A stretch of 64,000 bases of DNA from Ga0077527 sp945862135 (GTDB taxonomy: Bacteria > Pseudomonadota > Gammaproteobacteria > Burkholderiales > SG8-41), in contig CAXNMF010000014.1 in the NCBI GenBank assembly GCA_964203275.1, positions 43,196 to 107,195 on the forward strand, read 5' to 3'. How positions within the stretch are numbered: position 1 is the first letter of the stretch; each line of letters begins with the position of its first letter. The translations under genes and the position numbers were made by a program. This document shows positions 8,790 to 17,744 of the stretch, piece by piece. The notes beneath the pieces were generated by a model that was not told the origin of the DNA, did not search any database, and worked only from the letters and a program-made list of their open reading frames with translations.

Positions 8790-10913
8790 ATGCGTACTGA
8801 CATCGAACGTTTTTTCAGCCCCAAATCCATCGCCATCATCGGCGCTTCGCAGGATCTCATCACCATCAGCGGCCAGCCGCTGAAACATCTGCTGAGCCAC
8901 GGTTACAAGGGCAAGCTGTATCCGATCAATCCCAAGTATCAGGAGATCGCCGGCGTCAAATGCTGGCCGTCGCTCGATTCGCTGCCGGAAGTGCCGGAAC
9001 TCGCGCTGATCCTGGTCAATGCGACGCGGGTGGCGGACATGCTGACGCTTTGCGGCAAGCAGGGCGTGCCTTACGTGATCATTTTCAGTTCCGGATTTTC
9101 TGAGACCGGCGGCAGCGGCGTGGCGATGCAGCAGAAACTTGCTGACATCGCGAAGGAATACGACATCGGCGTCATTGGTCCCAACTGCCAGGGCATGATC
9201 AGCCCGCCGGACGCCGTGTATGCCGGTTTCGGTTCGGTGTTCAACGCCGATTACACCGCAGGCACGGTGAGCATGGTGTCGCAGTCCGGCGGTTTCGGAT
9301 TTTCGGTGATGAACCTGTCTTCGCTCGACGGCGGCCTGCCGTTCCGCCAGATGGTGACCACCGGAAATGAAATTGGCGTATCGACGCTGGATTTCATTGA
9401 CTATTTCATCCGCGATCCCAACACCGACATCATCGGCGCCTATATCGAAGGCGTAAAGGATGCGCGGCGCATTCTCGATGTCGGCGACAAGGCGCTCGCC
9501 GCCGGTAAACCGATCCTGATGTGGAAGGTCGGCAACACCGAGCAGGGACAGAAGGCTGCGGCATCACATACTGCGAACCTTGGCGGCGCAATGGCGCTGT
9601 ACAAAGCCGCGTTCAAACAGAAGGGCATCATCCAGGTCGATGACATCCAGGATCTGGTTGATTACGGTCATGCGCTGCGCAGCAACCGGCTGCCGCGCGG
9701 CAACCGCGTCGCGATCATTACCATCTCCGGCGGCGCCGGCATCCTGATGACTGATGAGATCGTTGCCGGCGGCATGCAGATGGCGCAACTGGCTCCCGAC
9801 ACCGTGGCCAAGCTGAAAGAGTTTGTGCCTTCTTTCGGTTCGGTCGGCAATCCGGTGGACGTGACCGCGGCGATTTTTAATGACCTGACACTGATCAATC
9901 GCACGCTGCAGGCGATCAACGACGATCCGGGCGTGGATTGCATTGCGATGATCAACGCCTCGCTGCAAGGCGAGATCGCGCTGAATGTCGCCAACGAGAT
10001 CGTTGCCGTCGCCGCCAAGACCGACAAGCCGATTTTCATTTCGTGGAGCGCGCGCGACGCCGTCGCCCCCGAGGCTTACGCCGTGCTCGATGCGGCGCGC
10101 ATTCCCCATTACAAGTCGCCGGTGCGTTGCGGCCGTGCGCTGGCCGCGGTGTCCTGGTACGCCGAAGCCAAGCGCCGCAATGCCGCACAGAAAAATGACA
10201 AGGCGCCGGTAATCAGCAAACCGGCGGCGCAGGCGATGCTCAAGGGTAAAACCGGCGACGTTGCGGAATACGCGGCAAAGCAGGTGCTGGCCGAATACGG
10301 CATTTCAGTGACGCAGGAGCAGCTGGCGACCAGCCGCGATGCAGCAGTCGCTGCCGCGCAGAAAATCGGATTCCCGGTGGCGATGAAAGTGCAGTCGTCC
10401 GATATCTCGCACAAGACCGAAGCCAAGGCGGTGTGTCTGGGTGTGGCGGATGCCGCGGGTGTTGCCGCGGCCTACGACGAGATCCTCAAAAACGCCAAGG
10501 CCTACAAGGCCGATGCGCGCATTGAAGGCGTGCTGGTGCAGGAGATGGTCGGCGGCGGCATCGAAGCGATCATCGGCATTACCAACGACGCGCTGTTCGG
10601 CCCGGCGGTGATGTTCGGCCTCGGCGGCATCTTCGCCGAAGTGCTGAAGGACGTGTCCTTCCGCCTTGCGCCGATCACCCCGGCGATGGCGCGCGAGATG
10701 GTTGAAGAGATCAAGGGATATCCGGTGCTCGCCGGTGCCCGCGGCAAACCCGCAGCCGATGTGGATGCGCTGGTGGATACGCTGGTGAAGCTGTCGGCAC
10801 TGGCAGTGGACCTGAAAGACCAGGTCGCCGAACTCGACATCAATCCGCTGATCGTCATGCCCAAGGGTAAAGGCGTCAAAGCTGCGGATGCGTTGATTAG
10901 AATGAAGAGCTAA
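8790..10913 (+). CDS. Acyl-CoA synthetase (NDP-forming) / ATP-grasp acetyl-CoA ligase
   Basis: Single-chain NDP-forming acyl-CoA synthetase of 707 residues, converting a carboxylic acid, CoA and a nucleoside triphosphate to the acyl-CoA via a phosphohistidine. Domain order: CoA-binding Rossmann domain (about 1-140, IAIIGASQD), two succinyl-CoA-ligase-like domains (about 150-460) with the phospho-His His260 in ASHTANLGG and an ITISGGAGIL loop, then a C-terminal ATP-grasp domain (about 490-705, QEMVGGG, DINPL). It is followed by an acyl-CoA dehydrogenase and an SDR in the same direction, suggesting activation and beta-oxidation-like processing of an organic acid. Confidence 0.9.
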   Translation: MRTDIERFFSPKSIAIIGASQDLITISGQPLKHLLSHGYKGKLYPINPKYQEIAGVKCWPSLDSLPEVPELALILVNATRVADMLTLCGKQGVPYVIIFSSGFSETGGSGVAMQQKLADIAKEYDIGVIGPNCQGMISPPDAVYAGFGSVFNADYTAGTVSMVSQSGGFGFSVMNLSSLDGGLPFRQMVTTGNEIGVSTLDFIDYFIRDPNTDIIGAYIEGVKDARRILDVGDKALAAGKPILMWKVGNTEQGQKAAASHTANLGGAMALYKAAFKQKGIIQVDDIQDLVDYGHALRSNRLPRGNRVAIITISGGAGILMTDEIVAGGMQMAQLAPDTVAKLKEFVPSFGSVGNPVDVTAAIFNDLTLINRTLQAINDDPGVDCIAMINASLQGEIALNVANEIVAVAAKTDKPIFISWSARDAVAPEAYAVLDAARIPHYKSPVRCGRALAAVSWYAEAKRRNAAQKNDKAPVISKPAAQAMLKGKTGDVAEYAAKQVLAEYGISVTQEQLATSRDAAVAAAQKIGFPVAMKVQSSDISHKTEAKAVCLGVADAAGVAAAYDEILKNAKAYKADARIEGVLVQEMVGGGIEAIIGITNDALFGPAVMFGLGGIFAEVLKDVSFRLAPITPAMAREMVEEIKGYPVLAGARGKPAADVDALVDTLVKLSALAVDLKDQVAELDINPLIVMPKGKGVKAADALIRMKS

Positions 10914-10927
10914 AGACCAAAGGCTTT

Positions 10928-11034
10928 AGCCACAGAGTTCACAGAGTTCACAGAGGACACAGAGTAAAACCGAACTCATGACCAAGCTGTGCCCGGGTTT
11001 GATTTTCTCTGTGCTCTCTGTGTCCTCTGTGGCT
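10928..11034. repeat. Interspersed inverted repeat, family B, copy 1
   Basis: The left arm (10928-10964) is a run of CACAGAG units starting AGCCACAGAG. The right arm (11007-11034, CTCTGTGCTCTCTGTGTCCT then CTGTGGCT) is its reverse complement apart from one extra unit in the left arm. The right arm plus the following GCTTTT is identical to the copy at 33.7 kb. It ends 31 bases before the acyl-CoA dehydrogenase start, so any transcript entering from upstream would carry a long hairpin in the leader. Confidence 0.85.
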
Positions 11035-11065
11035 GCTTTTCAGATTTTGTTTTGAAGGAATGTTC

Positions 11066-12202
11066 ATGACTGTTTCCGCTGAAGTGCGTCTGCTGTGCGA
11101 CGAGGTCGCCAAGTTCGTTCGTGAACAGGTGGATCCGCGTTCGCGCTGGATCGAGGAAAACGACGCGATACCCGATGACCTGTTTCAACTCGCCCGCGAC
11201 ATGGGCCTGTTCGGACTGACCATTCCCGAGGAATACGGCGGCAGCGGTCTGGATCTCGCCGGCAAGTGCGCGATCGAGGAAGTGATGGGGCGCACCAATT
11301 ACGGTTTCGCCACGCTCATTGGCAATCACACCGGTATCAGCACGACCGGCATCACGGCCTTGGGCAATGCAGCGCAGAAGCAGAAGTTCCTGCCGAAGAT
11401 GGCCAGCGGTGAATGGGTTGGCGCGTTTGCGTTGACCGAGCCGCAGGCCGGTTCCGATCCGGCGTCTATGCGCACGATGGCGGTGAAGAAAGGCGACCGT
11501 TATGTGCTGAACGGCGAAAAAATCTACATCACCAACGCCGGTCCCGCGCATGTCTTCACGGTGATGGCGATCACCGACAAGTCGAAGGGCATCAAGGGCA
11601 TTTCGGCGTTTGTTGTCGAGCGGGACACGCCGGGTTTCAGTGTCGGCAAAAACGAATTGAAGATGGGCATGCACGGCTGCACCACCGCGCCGCTGTCCTT
11701 CACCGATTGCGAAGTACCGCCGGAAAATCTGCTCGGCGCCGAAGGCATGGGTTATGTGCAGGCAATGAAAACGCTGACTGCCGGACGCGTTACGGTTTCG
11801 GCGCGCTGCTGCGGCATGATGGACAAGTTGATCGACCAGACCGCTGAGTTCATGAAAACGCGAACGCAGGGCGGCAAACGCCTGGCCGATCACCAGGGCC
11901 TGCAGTGGATGCTCGCAGACATGGCGGTGGCGCGCGATGCTGCACGCGGCCTGACTTACCGTGCGATCGACACTCTGATGCGCGGCGAGCGTGGCACGAT
12001 GGAAGCCTCGACCGCCAAAGTGTTTTCCACCGAGGCGCTGGGCCGTGTGGTTGATGCTGCGGTGCAGATCCATGGCGGCATGGGTTATATGCGTGAAGTC
12101 GGCATTGAAACCACCTTCCGTGACGCGCGCATTGTGCGCATTTACGAGGGCACGTCGGAGATCCAGCGCAACATCATCGCCGGGCTGTTGCTCAAAGACT
12201 GA
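11066..12202 (+). CDS. Acyl-CoA dehydrogenase
   Basis: FAD-dependent acyl-CoA dehydrogenase of 378 residues, introducing an alpha-beta double bond in an acyl-CoA and passing electrons to ETF. The helical N-domain (about 1-115), beta-domain with the family signature FALTEPQAGSDP (about 122-133) and C-terminal helical domain are all present. Glu361 in YEGTSEIQRN is the likely catalytic base, and QIHGGMGY is the second signature. I chose the ATG at 11066 because AAGGA at 11055-11059 is well spaced for it; the ATG at 11060 would abut the ribosome-binding site. It is followed 32 bases later by an SDR. Confidence 0.92.
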   Translation: MTVSAEVRLLCDEVAKFVREQVDPRSRWIEENDAIPDDLFQLARDMGLFGLTIPEEYGGSGLDLAGKCAIEEVMGRTNYGFATLIGNHTGISTTGITALGNAAQKQKFLPKMASGEWVGAFALTEPQAGSDPASMRTMAVKKGDRYVLNGEKIYITNAGPAHVFTVMAITDKSKGIKGISAFVVERDTPGFSVGKNELKMGMHGCTTAPLSFTDCEVPPENLLGAEGMGYVQAMKTLTAGRVTVSARCCGMMDKLIDQTAEFMKTRTQGGKRLADHQGLQWMLADMAVARDAARGLTYRAIDTLMRGERGTMEASTAKVFSTEALGRVVDAAVQIHGGMGYMREVGIETTFRDARIVRIYEGTSEIQRNIIAGLLLKD

Positions 12203-12234
12203 TTAAATAAGTCAATAAAAACAAGGGGATATTG

Positions 12235-13011
12235 ATGGCCAATGTAAAAAACCTGTTTGATCTGTCCGGCCAGGTGGCCATCGTCACCGGTGGTGCCACC
12301 GGCATTGGTTTGCAGATGGCGAAGGGACTGGCCGAAGCCGGCGCCAACATCGTCATCTGCTCGCGGCGTCTCGATGTCTGCGAACAGGCGATTGCTGAAA
12401 TTGAGAAGATCGGCGTCCAGGGTCTGGCGGTCGGTTGCGATGTCACCAAGGCTGATCAGGTCGAAGCGCTGAAGGATGCCGTGCTGAAAAAATTCGGCCG
12501 CGTCGATATTCTGGTCAACAACGCCGGCCGCGCCTGGGTGGCGCCGCCCGAAGACACGCCGCTGGAGCGCTGGCAGCAGGTGTTCGACCTCAACATCACC
12601 GCGCCCTTCCTCTGTGCGCAGGTCTTCGGCCGCGAGTTCATCAAACAGAAGCGCGGCAAGATCGTCAACATCGCGTCGATTGCCGGCATGGTCGGTCGCA
12701 ATCCGGCGGCCTATAACTCGATCGCCTACGGTTCGAGCAAGGGTGCGCTGGTGAATTTCACGCGTGACCTGGCAGTGAAATGGGCGCAACACAACATCCA
12801 GGTCAATTGCATCTGCCCGGGATTTTTTGTGACGCCGATCAACGAAAAGATGTACGTGAAAAACAAGGACAACGTCGAGCGCGAGATTCCGCTGAAGCGC
12901 ACCGGCGGACCGGATGATCTCAAAGGCATTGTTGTACTGCTTGCTTCCGGGGCATCGAATTTCATGACCGGCGCGATCATTCCTGTCGATGGTGGTGCTG
13001 TGGCCTGGTAG
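12235..13011 (+). CDS. Short-chain dehydrogenase/reductase (SDR), FabG-like
   Basis: Classical SDR of 258 residues using NAD(P) for alcohol/ketone interconversion. It shows the cofactor loop TGGATGIG (about residues 19-26), NNAG, a catalytic Ser148 in NIASIAG, the YxxxK pair Tyr165/Lys169 in YGSSK, and a C-terminal GAIIPVDGG typical of FabG/gluconate-5-dehydrogenase-like enzymes. The ATG at 12235 is preceded by AAGGGG. Its place after an acyl-CoA synthetase and acyl-CoA dehydrogenase fits a 3-hydroxyacyl-CoA or hydroxyacid dehydrogenase, but the substrate is inferred from context only. Confidence 0.88.
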   Translation: MANVKNLFDLSGQVAIVTGGATGIGLQMAKGLAEAGANIVICSRRLDVCEQAIAEIEKIGVQGLAVGCDVTKADQVEALKDAVLKKFGRVDILVNNAGRAWVAPPEDTPLERWQQVFDLNITAPFLCAQVFGREFIKQKRGKIVNIASIAGMVGRNPAAYNSIAYGSSKGALVNFTRDLAVKWAQHNIQVNCICPGFFVTPINEKMYVKNKDNVEREIPLKRTGGPDDLKGIVVLLASGASNFMTGAIIPVDGGAVAW

Positions 13012-13100
13012 AGGCAGAATTTAAGTCTCAATTTTGTCCTGGGTAAGCCGTAATAGGGTATGGAAGAGTATTAAACGGCGTTATCTGCTGGGAAAAGCAT

Positions 13101-14864
13101 ATGAAAGCGGTTCTTGAAGGGGCCATCGGCGCAACCGGGATGCAGGATTCAACAGTGGCCCAGCCGGCATTCAGGTTGCTGCGCTATTTTTCGGCTGCCA
13201 GCTTTGTTGTCATCCTGGTCGCGACCGGGTTGTTGACCGGACTGCAGCAACGTCTGGCCGTTCAGGACCTTATATATGCCCAGGAAGAGCACCATGGCCT
13301 GCTGACCCGCTCGGTAGCCAGCGGACACTGGGAGGAATTTTCAGGGCTGTTCAAATCCGCGGTCGGACTGGACGCTGATGCTCTGCGCCAGCATCCTGAA
13401 GTCGCCCGGCTGCAGGCCTTGTTCCAACGTGAATTTTCCGGCACCCAGGTGCTGAAGCTCAAGATTTACGATATGGCCGGCCGCACCGTGTTTTCCACCG
13501 ATCCCAAGCAGATCGGTGAAGATAAATCAGGCAATGCCGGATTTCAGTCGGCCCGTGACGGCAATCCGGCAAGTGAACTGACCCACCGCAATGAATTCAG
13601 CACTTTCGAGCAGGTTGTGGAAAATGTCGATCTGGTTGCATCGTACATTCCCATCAAGTCCAGGGATGCGAGCGGCACCGTCGAGGCGGTGTTTGAGATC
13701 TACAGCGACACCACGCCGATGCTTACGCAGATTCGGAAAACCCGTATCGCGGTGGCGTTGCAGGTCACTGCGGTACTGATCGGTCTCTATCTCGCGCTCT
13801 TCTTCATTGTTCGCCATGCGGATCGCGTCATCCGCGCGCAGGAAGCGCAACGCCAGCGTGATGAAGAAAAACTGCACAGTACCCGACGGCAACTGGCACT
13901 CAGTGAACAGTTCCACAGGGCTCTGATCGAGAATTCATCGGATGCCGTGATGCTGCTTGGCGAGGATTTACGCATCAGTTATTCGGCGCCGGCCAATTCC
14001 CGCGTGCTTGGGATCCCGGAAGACCGTTTGCTGGGGATGGCGTTGTCAGATTATGTCAGTGAAGATTCACGGGACGCTGTCGCAAGCTGGCTGGTGGGCG
14101 CGATTGCAGCACCGGGCGTGCCGCGACGCGGTGAATTTAAAGCCGTTCACGAGACGCTGGGCAGCCGGTATTTCATGGCGACGGCAACAAACTTGCGCGG
14201 CCATACGGGGATTGATGGCATCGTGGTCAACGTGCAGGATTTCACCGAGCGCAAACTTGCCGAAATCGAAGTTCAGCAACGGGCTCAATTTGACGGCCTC
14301 ACCGGTCTGGCGCGGCGCGAGTATTTCATCCAGCAGATGCGCAAGACCCTCGCCCGGGCTGCACGCAACAAGGAAGCGCTTGCCCTGATGTTCATGGATA
14401 TTGACGGATTCAAGGCGGTCAACGACAACTTGGGGCACGAGATCGGGGACAAGCTGCTCAAGGAAGTCAGCCTGCGGATCCGGGCCGCACTCCGCCAAGA
14501 GGACGAAGTCGCTCGAGGAGGGGCTGAGAACGGTCCCAATGTCGCGCGTCTGGGCGGTGACGAATTCACGGTACTGCTTACCAATCTGGATCATCCGGCA
14601 AGCGCCGGTCTGGTCGCCGAGCGTGTTCTGGCGGCGATCGGCGCACCCTATGTATTCGGTGACGTTACCGTGCGGGTAACCTCAAGCATTGGCATTGCCG
14701 TTTACGACGGTCAGGGTCTGAATTGCGAGGACATGATCAAGCAGGCGGACACGGCAATGTACCTCGCCAAGCAGAAGGGGAAGAACACCTTCTGCTTCTA
14801 TGGCGATGTCAATTCTCAGAGAATGGTTGCTGAACTCAGCTTGGTGCAATCCCGGCAGCCCTGA
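13101..14864 (+). CDS. Membrane-anchored PAS-GGDEF diguanylate cyclase
   Basis: 587-residue signalling protein predicted to make cyclic di-GMP from two GTP. Order: TM1 (about 28-50), a periplasmic sensor region (about 51-213), TM2 (about 216-236), a short coiled coil, a PAS domain (about 272-385) and a GGDEF domain (about 390-580) with an intact GGDEF at 485-489. An RQED (465-468) is a plausible inhibitory I-site, but it is separated from GGDEF by 16 residues instead of the usual 5. No EAL domain follows. The 3' end overlaps the convergent Bug gene by 29 bases. Start: ATG at 13101; an internal ATG at 13140 is also possible. Confidence 0.88.
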   Translation: MKAVLEGAIGATGMQDSTVAQPAFRLLRYFSAASFVVILVATGLLTGLQQRLAVQDLIYAQEEHHGLLTRSVASGHWEEFSGLFKSAVGLDADALRQHPEVARLQALFQREFSGTQVLKLKIYDMAGRTVFSTDPKQIGEDKSGNAGFQSARDGNPASELTHRNEFSTFEQVVENVDLVASYIPIKSRDASGTVEAVFEIYSDTTPMLTQIRKTRIAVALQVTAVLIGLYLALFFIVRHADRVIRAQEAQRQRDEEKLHSTRRQLALSEQFHRALIENSSDAVMLLGEDLRISYSAPANSRVLGIPEDRLLGMALSDYVSEDSRDAVASWLVGAIAAPGVPRRGEFKAVHETLGSRYFMATATNLRGHTGIDGIVVNVQDFTERKLAEIEVQQRAQFDGLTGLARREYFIQQMRKTLARAARNKEALALMFMDIDGFKAVNDNLGHEIGDKLLKEVSLRIRAALRQEDEVARGGAENGPNVARLGGDEFTVLLTNLDHPASAGLVAERVLAAIGAPYVFGDVTVRVTSSIGIAVYDGQGLNCEDMIKQADTAMYLAKQKGKNTFCFYGDVNSQRMVAELSLVQSRQP

Positions 14865-15801
14865 TCACTTTCCGCCATTTTTCGATTTCGGACTGGATGT
14901 ATTTGGCGAATTCCGCGGAGCTGTTGCCCACCGGATCCGCGCCTTCCCGCGACAGCCGTTCGTACATTTCCGGGCTTTTCAGGATGGCAACGACTTCGGT
15001 GTTGAGCTTGTTGACGATGTCGGCAGGCGTACCGGCCGGCGCGAGCAGGCCGTACCAGGTGGCCGACTCATAACCCTTGACGCCGGCTTCGATCATTGTC
15101 GGCAGTTCCTTCGCTGCGGGTGAGCGTTGCGCACCGGTCACTGCCAGTGGACGCAACCGGTTGTTTTTGACCTGCGGCATCGCGGAAATGATGCTGGCGA
15201 AGGTCATCGACACCTGACCACTGACGACATCGATCAGCGCCGGCTGTACCCCTTTGTAAGGTACGTGCAGCAAATCGACATTCGCCAGCATCTTGAACAG
15301 TTCGCCCGATAGATGCCCCCCGGTGCCGTTGCCGGCAGAGGCGAATGCCAGTTTGCCTGGCTGCTTTTTTGCCAGCGCCACCAGTTCTTTCACGGATTTC
15401 GACGGAACCGACGGATGAACCAGCAGCATCAGGTTCTGCGTCGCCACCAGCGAAATCGGCACAAAATCCTTCACCGGATCATAGGGCAGTGATTTGCGCA
15501 GACTGACGTTGGTGGCGAATGAGGCGACCGTGCCCATGATCAGCGTATAACCGTCGGGCGGCGCTTTGGCCACCAGTTCCGCGGCGATTGCACCACCGGC
15601 GCCCGGCCGGTTGTCGACCAGCACCTGCTGGCCCCAGCGATCGGCGAGTTTGGGTCCGACCGTACGTGCCATGGTGTCGACGCTGCCGCCCGGCGTGCTG
15701 ACGACGATGATGCGGATCGATCGTGTCGGGTAGTTCTGTGCCGTCGCGTTTGCGGCGGCAGCCAGGGCGACGGCAATCAGCAGGGTGTTTATTGAGCGCA
15801 T
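14836..15801 (-). CDS. Bug/TctC-family tripartite tricarboxylate receptor
   Basis: Periplasmic solute-binding protein (321 residues) of the Bug family. A signal peptide covers about residues 1-21, ending NATAQ, followed by NYPTRSIRIIV, the ligand loop TPGGSVDTMART, DNRPGAGG, PPDGYT and LHVPYKGVQPA. Such receptors bind carboxylates or related anions and normally feed TctAB, but no TctA/TctB genes are in the window. It lies 41 bases downstream of the lyase gene at 15843-16784 on the same strand, so it probably belongs to that operon and binds that enzyme's substrate or a precursor (inference). Confidence 0.92.
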   Translation of the reverse strand: MRSINTLLIAVALAAAANATAQNYPTRSIRIIVVSTPGGSVDTMARTVGPKLADRWGQQVLVDNRPGAGGAIAAELVAKAPPDGYTLIMGTVASFATNVSLRKSLPYDPVKDFVPISLVATQNLMLLVHPSVPSKSVKELVALAKKQPGKLAFASAGNGTGGHLSGELFKMLANVDLLHVPYKGVQPALIDVVSGQVSMTFASIISAMPQVKNNRLRPLAVTGAQRSPAAKELPTMIEAGVKGYESATWYGLLAPAGTPADIVNKLNTEVVAILKSPEMYERLSREGADPVGNSSAEFAKYIQSEIEKWRKVIRAAGIAPS

Positions 15802-15842
15802 TATTGATCTCCTCGTTTTATTTGTCGCAACACAAGCGGATA

Positions 15843-16784
15843 TCAGGGCTGGAAGCCCACCGAACCTTCGTACTTTGCCAGAACCTCGGCGCTGGGCAGA
15901 AATTCTTCTTCCAGTTTTTTGATATCGGAAAATCCGATGAAGGCGTGCATATTTCCCGCCGGATGGTCTTTGGTGCGGGCTTCGAAACGTTTGACGGCCT
16001 CGACGTCGTCCTGGGCGAATTCGTCGAAGTAATCGACCATGGCGACTGTGGATGAACGCAATGAGCCGGTGGCGTTCGACACCATCGCGATGCCGAGTTC
16101 GTTCAGCCGCGACACATGCAGGCGCGGCGATACCCCGGTGCGGTTGAAATGCAGGGGGCCCTTGATCTCTTTGGCGCAGCGTTCCAGTTCAGCTTCGGAG
16201 GTCAGTGCTTCGGGGAATATCATGTCGGCGCCGGCTTCGAGGTAGGCATTGGCACGGCGGATCAATTCATCGACGCTGCCGCCGGCGACACCGCGGGCAT
16301 CACAACGTGCGATCAGCACAAAGTCCGGATCCAGTTCGCGGCGCACGCGGTCGGCGGCGCGCAGCTTGCCGGCCATTTCCTCCATTGCCACGATCTGCTT
16401 GCCAGCAACGTGCCCGCAACGCTTGGGCGCAACCTGGTCTTCGATGTGGATGGCGGCAGCCCCGGCGGTGATGAAGTCCTCAACGGTGCGCATGACATTA
16501 ATTGCATTGCCGAAACCGGTATCGGCATCGGCGATCACCGGGATTTTTACGGCGCGCGCGATGTAGCGGGTGATCATCACGATTTCGTCGAGCGTGACCA
16601 GACCGACGTCGGGTTTGCCGAGCAGCGATGCCGAGACGCCGTAGCCGGTGACCCCGCAGCAGCTGAAACCGGCCTTCTCGATGATTATGGCGGACAGTGC
16701 GTTGTAGGCGCCGGGTTTCACCAGCGTGCGGCCTTCCTTGAGCATGGCGCGCAGGCGGCTGGACTGGGGTATTGGTCGGGACAT
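15843..16784 (-). CDS. Isocitrate lyase/PEP mutase family protein (oxaloacetate decarboxylase-like)
   Basis: Cytosolic TIM-barrel enzyme of 313 residues in the isocitrate lyase/PEP phosphonomutase superfamily, which includes methylisocitrate lyase, oxaloacetate decarboxylase and dimethylmalate lyase. The active-site loop is KRCGH with Cys123; Mg-binding acids Asp86 and Asp88 sit in ADADTGFGN; IHIEDQ is also conserved. The start is fixed by GGAGGA just upstream of the ATG at 16784. It diverges from a GntR regulator across a 155-base spacer with a palindrome and has a paralogue at 17745. The presence of Cys in the loop favours a C-C lyase over a mutase. Confidence 0.88.
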   Translation of the reverse strand: MSRPIPQSSRLRAMLKEGRTLVKPGAYNALSAIIIEKAGFSCCGVTGYGVSASLLGKPDVGLVTLDEIVMITRYIARAVKIPVIADADTGFGNAINVMRTVEDFITAGAAAIHIEDQVAPKRCGHVAGKQIVAMEEMAGKLRAADRVRRELDPDFVLIARCDARGVAGGSVDELIRRANAYLEAGADMIFPEALTSEAELERCAKEIKGPLHFNRTGVSPRLHVSRLNELGIAMVSNATGSLRSSTVAMVDYFDEFAQDDVEAVKRFEARTKDHPAGNMHAFIGFSDIKKLEEEFLPSAEVLAKYEGSVGFQP

Positions 16785-16847
16785 GATTTTTCCTCCGGGG
16801 CTTGCTGCGGCGCGGGAGTGGCCACAGCAGCGGTTTTTCTTGCCCCA

Positions 16848-16871
16848 AATTGTATTTAATTGTGTACAATT
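16848..16871. promoter_or_regulatory. Putative GntR operator in the divergent spacer
   Basis: A perfect palindrome AATTGT-GT-ACAATT occupies 16858-16871, and an extra AATTGT half-site starts exactly 10 bases earlier at 16848. The form resembles the short TTGT/ACAA sites of FCD-type GntR regulators, and the regulator gene begins 69 bases away. Probable autoregulation and control of the divergent lyase-Bug operon. Confidence 0.55.
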
Positions 16872-16939
16872 CGTCAACCCGCCGGTCCGGTCCAGAAAGT
16901 CCGTTCAAAGAACCGCGGCGGCCGAGGAGATCATCGCTG

Positions 16940-17716
16940 ATGCCTACCCGCAGCACCGCAGTCCCCAGACGCAAGGCCGCCGTCGTTCCGGCCGGCATCA
17001 GCCTGGCCGAGGTCGCCTATCAGGGGCTGCTCGAGGGCATCCGCCGCGGTGATTTCCGCCCCGGCGATCCGGTGCGCGAACAGCATGTCACCGACTGGCT
17101 GAAGATCAGCCGCACCCCCGTGCGGGATGCGATGCGGCGGCTCGAGGCTGAAGGTTATCTGGTGCATGAACGCCACCGCGGTGCAGTGGTTGCGACGCTC
17201 GATGATCAGGCGGTGACCGAACTCTACGCCTTGCGTGAGGTGCTGGAAGGTGCGGCCGCGGTGATGGCGGTGCGCCATGCCAGCGAATTCGAAGTCGCGC
17301 AACTCGAACAGCTGATCGACGACAGCAGCCGCGTGCGCGATCCCAAGGTGCTGATCGAATACCAGCGCAACATCAACGACCTGGTTCACCGCATGGCACG
17401 CAATCGCTATCTGGTGAAGACCATGCGCATGCTGCGCGAAACGCTGTTCCTGGTCGGCACCGTGGTCACGGTGATGCCCGACCGGCCGGCGACGCTGCTG
17501 CGCGAGCACCGCGCGATGCTTGCCGCTCTGAAAAAACGCGACGCGCGCAAGGCGGAGCAGGTGATGCGCGGGCATGTGCGCAGCGCGCTGCACAGCAGGC
17601 TGCAGCTGCGTGCCGGCGTCAACAGCGGCAATTACCCCTATGTGCCCTTTCCCGCGGCAACGGCGAGGGCTGAAGCCAATCCGAAATCCAAGCCAAAGAA
17701 TCGCAAACGCAAGTAA
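16940..17716 (+). CDS. GntR-family transcriptional regulator (FCD type)
   Basis: 258-residue DNA-binding regulator. An N-terminal winged helix (about 20-90) contains the GntR pattern: YQGLLEGIRRGDFRPGDPV, then ISRTPVRDAMRRLEAEGYL and a beta-wing RHRGAVV. The C-terminal helical FCD ligand domain (about 95-225) has a metal-type histidine pattern including HRMARN, LLREHRAM and MRGHVR. A basic, low-complexity tail ends the protein. The ATG at 16940 is preferred because GAGGAGA precedes it. It sits between two lyase paralogues and probably senses their substrate. Confidence 0.88.
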   Translation: MPTRSTAVPRRKAAVVPAGISLAEVAYQGLLEGIRRGDFRPGDPVREQHVTDWLKISRTPVRDAMRRLEAEGYLVHERHRGAVVATLDDQAVTELYALREVLEGAAAVMAVRHASEFEVAQLEQLIDDSSRVRDPKVLIEYQRNINDLVHRMARNRYLVKTMRMLRETLFLVGTVVTVMPDRPATLLREHRAMLAALKKRDARKAEQVMRGHVRSALHSRLQLRAGVNSGNYPYVPFPAATARAEANPKSKPKNRKRK

Positions 17717-17744
17717 TTCAACGCAGAGTCAACACGGAGAACAC

